A stretch of 14,675 nucleotides of DNA from Verrucomicrobiota bacterium. Its GTDB lineage: Bacteria > Verrucomicrobiota > Verrucomicrobiia > Limisphaerales > AV2. Each line of letters starts with the position of its first letter. Within the stretch, counting starts at the first letter, position 1. The DNA lies in NCBI GenBank assembly GCA_003219675.1, contig QHPW01000049.1:1-14675 (forward strand). The letters are read 5' to 3'. A program made the translations under genes and the position numbers. A model generated the notes under the pieces. The model was not told the DNA's origin and ran no database searches. It was given only the letters and a program-made list of their open reading frames with translations. Shown piece by piece: positions 9,487 through 14,675 of the stretch.

Positions 9487-10458
9487 GTGAGCAGCTTTTT
9501 GATCGGCCTGCTGAGCGCGCTGGTTGCCACGAATCAACCCGCGGCCGTGAGCAATTTCGTCGCGCGAACGACCGGCGTCCCGGTGAACGTCCCGAATCCC
9601 GGCGACCCGGTCGAAAAGGAATATCGAAAGCTGCTGGAATTGGACGATGCCGCACAGGAGGAAGTGGACAAATGGATTCGTGATGACACGGCCTTCGGCG
9701 AACAAGGCGCGGGACTGGCCGGCTCAACCCTGAGCGCCCGCGTCGAGCAGCGGCTCAAGCCGGTCCGTGAGGCTTACGAAGATTTTCTGCGACGGCATCC
9801 TGACCACGCCCGCGCTCACCTGGCCTACGGCAGCTTCCTCCACGATATTCACGACGAAGAAGCCGGAGTGGAGCATTGGGAAAAGGCCCGCGAACTCGAC
9901 CCCAAAAATCCCGCCGCATGGAACAATCTGGCCAACCACTATGGCCACCGAAGTCCGGTGAAGAAGTCCTTCGAGTATTACGCCAAGGCCATCGAGTTGG
10001 ACCCCAGGGAGCCGGTTTATTACCAGAATTTCGCCACCACGGTTTTCCTCTTTCGGAAGGACGCAATGGAGTTTTACGAAATTGATGAACAGCAGGTCTT
10101 CAACAAGTCCCTCGAACTCTACCGGCAGGCATTGAAGCTCGACCCGAACAACTTCGTGCTCGCCACCGACCTGGCGCAAACCTACTACGGGATCAAACCG
10201 GTTCGAACCGACGACGCGCTCGCCGCGTGGGAATACGCGCTGAAGGTCGCCAGTAATGACACCGAACGCGAAGGGGTCTATCTGCATCTGGCCCGATTCA
10301 AACTCAACGCCAGACGTTTCGACGAGGCCCGCAAGAACATCGCCAGGGTGACCAATGAAGTCTATGCGGTGCTGAAAAACCGGCTTCTCCGGAATCTCGA
10401 AAAACAGGAAAACCTAGCGAAGGGCACCAACGCGCCGCCGCCTTTGTCAGACAAATGA
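9487..10458 (+). CDS. Tetratricopeptide-repeat protein
   Basis: This 323-residue protein starts at a GTG. An in-frame stop at 9475 bars any longer form, and AGG at 9476-9478 lies 8 nt upstream, the best ribosome-binding match in the window. Residues 4-15 are hydrophobic (FLIGLLSALVAT) and could be a signal peptide or anchor, though the n-region lacks a positive charge. TPR units are visible at about 107-138 (ending EKARELDPKNP), 142-173 (WNNLANHY ... AKAIELDPREP) and 205-223 (LYRQALKLDPNN), with further degenerate helices to 290. TPR solenoids mediate protein-protein contacts, and no catalytic motif is present. The Pro-rich tail is unstructured. No partner is evident: both flanking genes lie on the other strand. 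Confidence 0.88.
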   Translation: MSSFLIGLLSALVATNQPAAVSNFVARTTGVPVNVPNPGDPVEKEYRKLLELDDAAQEEVDKWIRDDTAFGEQGAGLAGSTLSARVEQRLKPVREAYEDFLRRHPDHARAHLAYGSFLHDIHDEEAGVEHWEKARELDPKNPAAWNNLANHYGHRSPVKKSFEYYAKAIELDPREPVYYQNFATTVFLFRKDAMEFYEIDEQQVFNKSLELYRQALKLDPNNFVLATDLAQTYYGIKPVRTDDALAAWEYALKVASNDTEREGVYLHLARFKLNARRFDEARKNIARVTNEVYAVLKNRLLRNLEKQENLAKGTNAPPPLSDK

Positions 10459-10518
10459 TCGCGCAACGCCATCCTATCGGAGCAGGACGGCCTGGCGGCG
10501 CCCTGGGCGGGCCGGAAA

Positions 10519-10703
10519 TCAGTAGTAGTAGAGGGTGTTGGGACTCGGGCCGCCCATGGCTCGCGGGCTGATCCGGGATTTCGGCCGGAGGATGACGCTT
10601 CCGTCGGCCTGGCCCACCGGCTGGTCCGGCGTGGCCGACCAGGCCCACAGCGGTTTGCTTTGGGTGCCCGCTCCGAACCGACCCAGGTGTCCGACATCCC
10701 AAA
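10519..10703 (-). pseudogene. Possible 3' remnant of an unrecognised gene
   Basis: Right after the mpl stop, the - strand stays open in another frame to a TGA at 10519, ending MGGPSPNTLYYY. The peptide has plausible protein character: LIWDVGHLGRFGAG, then PLWAWSATPDQPVGQADGSV. DGSV followed by a short basic tail is seen in some verrucomicrobial pseudopilin-like proteins, but the resemblance is weak. No start codon with a ribosome binding site precedes it and its 5' part would overlap mpl, so if real it is a decayed fragment. Confidence 0.25.
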
Positions 10704-12098
10704 TCAGGCGCGCCCCAGCCGTTCCAACAGCTTCCCGTGTATCCCGCCAAAGCCGCCGTTGCTGAAGACGCAAATCACATCGCCCCCTTGCAGGTTCTTC
10801 GTGACGTGGCCCACAATCGCGTCTGCGTCCGGCAAATACGCCGCCGGCTTGCCGCACGCCTGCAAATCCTGCATCAATCGCGCGGGGTCCAGGCGTTCCT
10901 GCGCCGGGAGCAACTCCAGACGCGCGACCTGCGCCACCACCACCGCGTCCGCGTTTGCGAACGCGCTCACGAGTTCGGTTTGGAAAACATTCCGGCGCGT
11001 CGTGTTTGAGCGCGGCTCGAACACCGCCCAGATTTTCTGGCGCGGATATTTGATGCGCAGCGCGCGCAGCGTCTCGCGAATCGCGGTCGGATGATGCCCG
11101 AAATCGTCCACGACCGTCACCCCTCCGGCAATGCCGCGCACTTCCATCCGCCGCTTGATCCCCTTGAATGTGTCGAACGCGGACTGAATTTGCTTGTTGG
11201 ACAGACCGCAATGTTTCGCGCACGCGACAACGGCGAGCGCGTTGCGCACGTTCAGTTCACCCACCAGGTTGAGGTGAAACTTGAAGCTGGGGATTTCAAA
11301 CTCCGACGCCGTCGGCGCGAGCTTGAGATTGAACGCCCGCACGGCATTGTCCTCGCCGAGGCCGAATCGTTTCACCGGACAATGTGTGCCGTTGAGCAGC
11401 GCCGCCAGATTCGGGTCGTCGCCGTTTGCCAGCAAAAGGCCGTTGCGCGGGATAAGGCGGATAAAATGGCTGAACGAGCGCTGAATCGCCGCGAGGTTGT
11501 CGAAGATGTCCGCGTGGTCGAATTCGAGATTGTTGATGACCGCGACCTCCGGCAGGTAATGCACAAACTTGCTCCGCTTGTCGAAAAACGCCGTGTCGTA
11601 TTCGTCGCCTTCGATGATGAACCACTCCCCGTCGGTGAAACGCGCGCCCTGCTCGAGATTGTTCGGAATGCCCCCGATGAGATAGCTCGGATTCAGACCG
11701 TTGTGCTCGAACACCCACGCAAGCAGCGAGGTCGTCGTCGTTTTGCCGTGCGTGCCGGTCACGACCAGCGAGCGTTTTCCCCGGATAAAGAATTCCTTGA
11801 GCAATTCCGGCAGCGAGCAATACGCAAGTTTCTTCTCCAGCGCCGCTTCCGCTTCAGGGTTGCCCCGCGAAATGGCGTTGCCGATGACCACCAGGTCGGG
11901 TTTGTGCGCAAGGTTGTGCTCGGCGTAACCGGACATGACTCCGATCTTTCGCTCCGCCAGAAAGGTGGACATCGGCGGATACACGTCCTGGTCCGAGCCG
12001 CTGACCTGGAATTCCCTTTCCTGCATCGCCGCCGCGGCGGCGGCCATCGCGGTACCGCAGATGCCCACGAAATGAACCGATCTGACTTCGGAACGCAT
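10704..12098 (-). CDS. mpl: UDP-N-acetylmuramate:L-alanyl-gamma-D-glutamyl-meso-diaminopimelate ligase (murein peptide ligase)
   Basis: Mpl joins the tripeptide L-Ala-gamma-D-Glu-meso-DAP, recovered from old wall, to UDP-MurNAc using ATP, in the cytoplasm, and so recycles murein. It has 464 residues, normal for Mpl. Visible: the N-terminal Rossmann motif HFVGICGTAMAA 9-20, the P-loop VTGTHGKTTTTS 113-124, the Mpl-type stretch EGDEYDTAFFDKRSKF 163-178, the central-domain NNLEFDHADIF 189-199, DDFGHHPTAI 331-340, and EPRSNTTRRNVFQ 361-373 in the third domain. These separate it from MurC, which lacks the DEYDTAFFDKRSKF form. The start is the ATG at 12098, with no Shine-Dalgarno. The C-terminus (SNGGFGGIHGKLLERL) is complete. 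It implies a meso-DAP peptidoglycan. The 116-residue unknown gene lies 92 nt upstream on the same strand. Confidence 0.95.
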   Translation of the reverse strand: MRSEVRSVHFVGICGTAMAAAAAAMQEREFQVSGSDQDVYPPMSTFLAERKIGVMSGYAEHNLAHKPDLVVIGNAISRGNPEAEAALEKKLAYCSLPELLKEFFIRGKRSLVVTGTHGKTTTTSLLAWVFEHNGLNPSYLIGGIPNNLEQGARFTDGEWFIIEGDEYDTAFFDKRSKFVHYLPEVAVINNLEFDHADIFDNLAAIQRSFSHFIRLIPRNGLLLANGDDPNLAALLNGTHCPVKRFGLGEDNAVRAFNLKLAPTASEFEIPSFKFHLNLVGELNVRNALAVVACAKHCGLSNKQIQSAFDTFKGIKRRMEVRGIAGGVTVVDDFGHHPTAIRETLRALRIKYPRQKIWAVFEPRSNTTRRNVFQTELVSAFANADAVVVAQVARLELLPAQERLDPARLMQDLQACGKPAAYLPDADAIVGHVTKNLQGGDVICVFSNGGFGGIHGKLLERLGRA

Positions 12099-12190
12099 GG
12101 CGCTGATGATGATGAAATCCGTTCCTCAGAAAAGCCGGAATTTCAAAAGACCCTCGCCCGCCTCTCATCGGATGACAACTGGCGGATTGC

Positions 12191-12541
12191 TCAGGAAGCG
12201 ACGCGCTTGAGATATTTCTTCAGGCTATCCAGGAAGGTCTTCATGGCCGCTTTGGCGCTCGGGGCTTCGAAGTCTTCGAATTTATCCGAAAGTTCCCACG
12301 TCCGCTCCACCAACAGCTCCTCGTCGGACTCCGGATGCCGCGCTTTGCCCTTGGCCAGCGTCATCTGCATGTGATACAGCTCGCGTTCCCACATCCGGCA
12401 GCGCCAACGGCGCTTCCGTTCGGTATCCTGAAACAGCTCGACGCGGGTCGGCAAAAAATGGTCATCCAGTTCAAGGTCGAACTCAAGAATCGCGACCAGT
12501 TTGAAAACGTCGCTGGTGACGGCGGGGTGTTGAATTTTCAT
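12191..12541 (-). CDS. Conserved-looking hypothetical protein, 116 aa
   Basis: I do not recognise this protein. It is small, soluble and highly charged, with no signal peptide or membrane segment. The first part (QHPAVTSDVFKLVAILEFDL, then LDDHFLPTRVELFQD) looks like beta strands; the middle is Arg/Trp-rich (RKRRWRCRMWERELYH); the C-terminal half is helical and Lys/Glu-rich, ending FLDSLKKYLKRVAS. The start is the ATG at 12541, the first in-frame start. It lies upstream of mpl on the same strand (92 nt gap) and is divergent from the sigma-factor gene, so it may share a transcript with mpl. Codon use looks like its neighbours, and the longer open frame opposite it is a shadow. Confidence 0.7.
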   Translation of the reverse strand: MKIQHPAVTSDVFKLVAILEFDLELDDHFLPTRVELFQDTERKRRWRCRMWERELYHMQMTLAKGKARHPESDEELLVERTWELSDKFEDFEAPSAKAAMKTFLDSLKKYLKRVAS

Positions 12542-12897
12542 AGGTGATTGAGGGCTTCAGCTCTGTTTTAGCTTACGCTCCACGATTTCGCCAACCAAAT
12601 TCGGAAGGAGGGCATGCTTGGCAGCGCCAATTCATGACAGATTTTTCAGGGACGGGTTCTTCTTGGTTACCCGAGAACGCTCCGACCGCAAATCCTCTCT
12701 GCGGCCTTCGCGCCTCCGCGGTGAAAAATGAAACCGCCGAGACGCGAAGAGCGCAGAGTAATCTGTAAAAGTATCGTGAAAACCAGCATTGCAAAAAGCC
12801 GCGATGCCCCCGCGCGCCTGGACAGTTTCTCGAAAATTTCTGCATCCAAAGCCGGCAGCCTGACGGATATATTGCCGCAAAGAAAAAACGGTTTTGC
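12542..12897. other. Divergent intergenic region between the 116-aa gene and the sigma-factor gene
   Basis: This 356-nt gap contains the imperfect inverted repeat listed separately (12697-12758) and otherwise nothing I can name. It must hold the promoter of the sigma/anti-sigma pair. TATATT at about 12868 could be a -10 element, but no matching -35 is convincing. Short open frames here have no recognisable protein character. Confidence 0.5.
12697..12758. repeat. Imperfect inverted repeat (REP-like) upstream of the sigma-factor gene
   Basis: The 25-nt arms at 12697-12721 (begins CTCTGCGGCCTTCGCG) and 12734-12758 pair at 21 of 25 positions around a 12-nt spacer. The arms read as variants of a CTCTGCG-CTTCGCG-CTC unit. 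The position, 140 nt before the sigma-factor start and in no gene, fits a dispersed extragenic palindrome. Confidence 0.7.
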
Positions 12898-13479
12898 GTG
12901 GAGTCGGCTGAGCATAAGGCGGTGCGGTTCGTGGGAAATCACGAGCCTGCCGGGCCGCAACCGGAGGACGCGCGTGAGGACGCGCGACTGCTGGCCGCGA
13001 TTGCCTTGGGCGACCCGCACGCGCTCGCGGCGCTTTACCGTCGTCACAGCAGCGTGCTCTACTCGCTGCTGGTTCGCATGTTCGTCAACGAAATTGAAGC
13101 CCAGGAAGTCATGCAGGACACCTTTCTCCAAATCTGGCGGCGCGCACACGCCTACGATGCGGAGCGTTCTTCTCCACGGACTTGGCTGACCCTGATCGCC
13201 CGCGGGCTGGCCGTGGACCGGCTTCGCGCCCGGTCGCGTCGCAGGGCCGGCCACGCCGCGTATGAGCGGGAGGTGGTATCGCTGGAAGTGGAAATCAACA
13301 GCGCGCGACAACCGGAACGCGACGAACTCGCGGCCGCGTGCGCTGCGGCGTTGCATTGTCTTCCGGAAGCCCAGGCACGCGCGCTTCAGCTGGCTTTCTT
13401 TCGCGGCTGGACACACCAGGAGATCGCCCACACCACAGGCGAACCGCTGGGCACGGTCAGCGCTGAAAGATTATCATGA
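12898..13479 (+). CDS. ECF-like sigma-70 factor, region 4.2 truncated by a frameshifting deletion
   Basis: This 193-residue protein starts at a GTG, the only canonical start after the in-frame stop at 12766. Region 2 is intact at about 41-113: ALAALYRRHSSVLYSLLVRM, EAQEVMQDTFLQIWRRA (core binding and -10 recognition) and SPRTWLTLIARGLAVDRLRAR. Region 4 begins at about 145 (CLPEAQARALQLAFFRGWTHQEIA), but after GEPLGTV it leaves the family pattern and ends SAERLS. The usual ending, a basic recognition helix followed by ALKDYHD, is missing; ALKDYHD is still encoded in another frame at 13460-13480, one nt after GTV instead of about 39. So about 38 nt seem to be lost, removing the -35-reading helix. 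The truncated frame overlaps the anti-sigma ATG as ATGA. The product may be inactive, or may bind core polymerase without -35 contact. Confidence 0.85.
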   Translation: MESAEHKAVRFVGNHEPAGPQPEDAREDARLLAAIALGDPHALAALYRRHSSVLYSLLVRMFVNEIEAQEVMQDTFLQIWRRAHAYDAERSSPRTWLTLIARGLAVDRLRARSRRRAGHAAYEREVVSLEVEINSARQPERDELAAACAAALHCLPEAQARALQLAFFRGWTHQEIAHTTGEPLGTVSAERLS

Positions 13480-14675
13480 CTGATCACGACCTGCCCGAAG
13501 ACGACGCCGCGCGCTATGTGCTGGGCGAGTTGACCCCCGCCCAGCGCCGCGAATTCGAGGCGCGCATGGCGCAATCCATCGATTTACGCGCTCTGGTTTG
13601 CGAACTTGAGGATGGCGCGGTGGCGCTCTCCATGGCGTCGCCCCCGCGACGCGCACCGCAGGAAGTCTGGGCGCGAATCGAAAAAACCATGGGTCGCGAG
13701 CAAAGGCGAAATGTTGTGACCGCCGTGTTTGGGGCTGGATCGTGGCGCCATGGCTGGGCCGCCGCCGCGGCCTGTCTCATCGGTTGGTTGCTTTATGCGC
13801 TGTGGGTGAAGCGGCCCGGTACAACCCTTAATTCGCCGCAGGTTGCATCCCGAACCGAACCGCAACACGAGATCATTTCGCAACGAAAAATGTCCCTTGC
13901 GGATTCTCATCGGCCCGTAACTTCAACTGGAGCGCCGCAAACTCGCGGCACGACCAACGAACAGCTTCAATTGCTTCAAGCCCGGATGCGTGAAATCGCA
14001 GCGCTGCACTGGCAGATTGCGGAATTGACCAACCAGGTGGCGCACTTGTCGCAGGCGCTGACCCAACAACAGGCGCTGTTGTTCGAACCGAACCGGCTCA
14101 GGTTCTTTCAACTCGTCCCCCCTTCGGACGGGAACACCGTTGCGCCGGCCACGCCGGTGTCCACGAATCTGCAACGGGCCCTGTTTCTCGCCATGGCGCG
14201 CGAATTGGGCTGGCAGCAATCCCCCGCGTCGAGCGAGGCCGCGCGGTTGGCAAGCAGTCAGGAGCGGCCAGGCAATGCCTCAAACGCCTCGATCACCAAC
14301 CAGACCGGAGTCGATTTTGTGGACTTTCGTTCCGGCAGCAACACGGTGACGGAGTCAACGGGCCGGTTGGCACAATCAGAACCGACGTACATCCCTGAGC
14401 CGCCCACGCTGGCAAGCGCATCCGGCAACGCCGTTCCCGGATTCATTTCGGGCACCAATGCGTTTCTGGCTTTCGATTCGACGCTGGCGCCGGCCGGCAG
14501 CTCGCTGGCATTCGGGGCGTTGACGACCTGGGGACAATACTGGCCGATCGGAAGCACGATGCTGGGGACCAATCCCCTGGTCGTGGCGGTTCGAGCCTGG
14601 TCCGTAAGCGGCAGCGGCTCAATTCTTACGGTCACAGCCACCATGCCTGGCGGCGCCGTATTCACCGTCGGCCAG
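13476..14675 (+). CDS. Membrane-anchored anti-sigma factor, 3' truncated by the window edge
   Basis: The frame is open from the ATG at 13476 to the edge (400 codons, no stop). The N-terminal cytoplasmic part (1-70: EDDAARYVLGELTPAQRREFEARMA ... PQEVWARIEKTM) has the helical anti-sigma pattern seen beside ECF sigma genes, without a zinc-binding HCC motif. One membrane helix spans about 94-112 (WAAAAACLIGWLLYALWV). Beyond it come a polar linker, a coiled-coil-like stretch (161-203, LQLLQARMREIAALHWQIAE) and a conserved-looking block NLQRALFLAMARELGW 231-246, then a Ser/Thr/Gly-rich segment. It should hold the adjacent sigma factor at the membrane and release it on an envelope signal. Its start overlaps the sigma stop by 4 nt, so translation is probably coupled. 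Confidence 0.85.
   Translation, partial: MTDHDLPEDDAARYVLGELTPAQRREFEARMAQSIDLRALVCELEDGAVALSMASPPRRAPQEVWARIEKTMGREQRRNVVTAVFGAGSWRHGWAAAAACLIGWLLYALWVKRPGTTLNSPQVASRTEPQHEIISQRKMSLADSHRPVTSTGAPQTRGTTNEQLQLLQARMREIAALHWQIAELTNQVAHLSQALTQQQALLFEPNRLRFFQLVPPSDGNTVAPATPVSTNLQRALFLAMARELGWQQSPASSEAARLASSQERPGNASNASITNQTGVDFVDFRSGSNTVTESTGRLAQSEPTYIPEPPTLASASGNAVPGFISGTNAFLAFDSTLAPAGSSLAFGALTTWGQYWPIGSTMLGTNPLVVAVRAWSVSGSGSILTVTATMPGGAVFTVGQ

Noticed and set aside
11091..12374. 427-codon open frame on the + strand opposite mpl
   Set aside because: It is the antisense shadow of mpl and the 116-aa gene; its composition is Arg/His/Val-rich with no recognisable motif, while mpl is unmistakable.
13459..13483. 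Programmed frameshift joining the sigma factor to its ALKDYHD tail
   Set aside because: No slippery sequence is present, and a shift would still leave out the 13-residue recognition helix; a deletion explains it better.

Overview
The window looks like a chromosomal stretch from a GC-rich Gram-negative bacterium of the Verrucomicrobiota, probably near Pedosphaera/Limisphaerales. That placement is inference. It rests on the short palindromic repeats scattered between and inside genes, the sialidase fused to MORN-type repeats, the Verrucomicrobia-style sigma/anti-sigma pair, and the near absence of Shine-Dalgarno sequences. No marker gene settles it.

Layout from left to right. (1) A left-truncated sialidase-like (BNR/Asp-box) protein with C-terminal YwqK-type MORN repeats runs in from the edge on the + strand. 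(2) A long imperfect inverted repeat separates it from a convergent sodium:solute symporter on the - strand. (3) A Rep/PcrA/UvrD-type SF1 helicase is divergent from the symporter. (4) Convergent to the helicase lies a - strand block of four genes, in transcription order: an HTH + metallo-beta-lactamase hydrolase, ilvN, ilvC, and a small secreted proline-rich protein. No ilvB is present. (5) A TPR protein is divergent from that block. (6) Mpl, a murein-recycling ligase, and a 116-residue unknown protein lie on the - strand. (7) On the + strand, divergent from the unknown gene, are an ECF-like sigma factor whose region 4 is cut short and an anti-sigma factor that runs off the right edge. I see no tRNA, rRNA, CRISPR array, transposase or phage gene.

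Functional links: ilvN and ilvC give the regulatory subunit of the first step and the whole second step of branched-chain amino acid synthesis, and the MBL hydrolase appears co-transcribed with them. Mpl returns murein tripeptide to peptidoglycan synthesis. The sialidase-like protein and the symporter could form a glycan scavenging pair, but they are convergent and so not an operon.

The two strongest observations are these. First, the helicase gene carries three low-complexity or palindromic inserts, all in frame and all between conserved helicase motifs, as if intergenic repeats had been accommodated as protein loops. Second, the sigma-factor gene has lost about 38 nt exactly where the region 4.2 recognition helix should be; its usual last residues (ALKDYHD) survive in another frame just before the anti-sigma start.

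I looked for ribosome binding sites at every start. Only the TPR gene has a plausible one. No promoter could be assigned with confidence.
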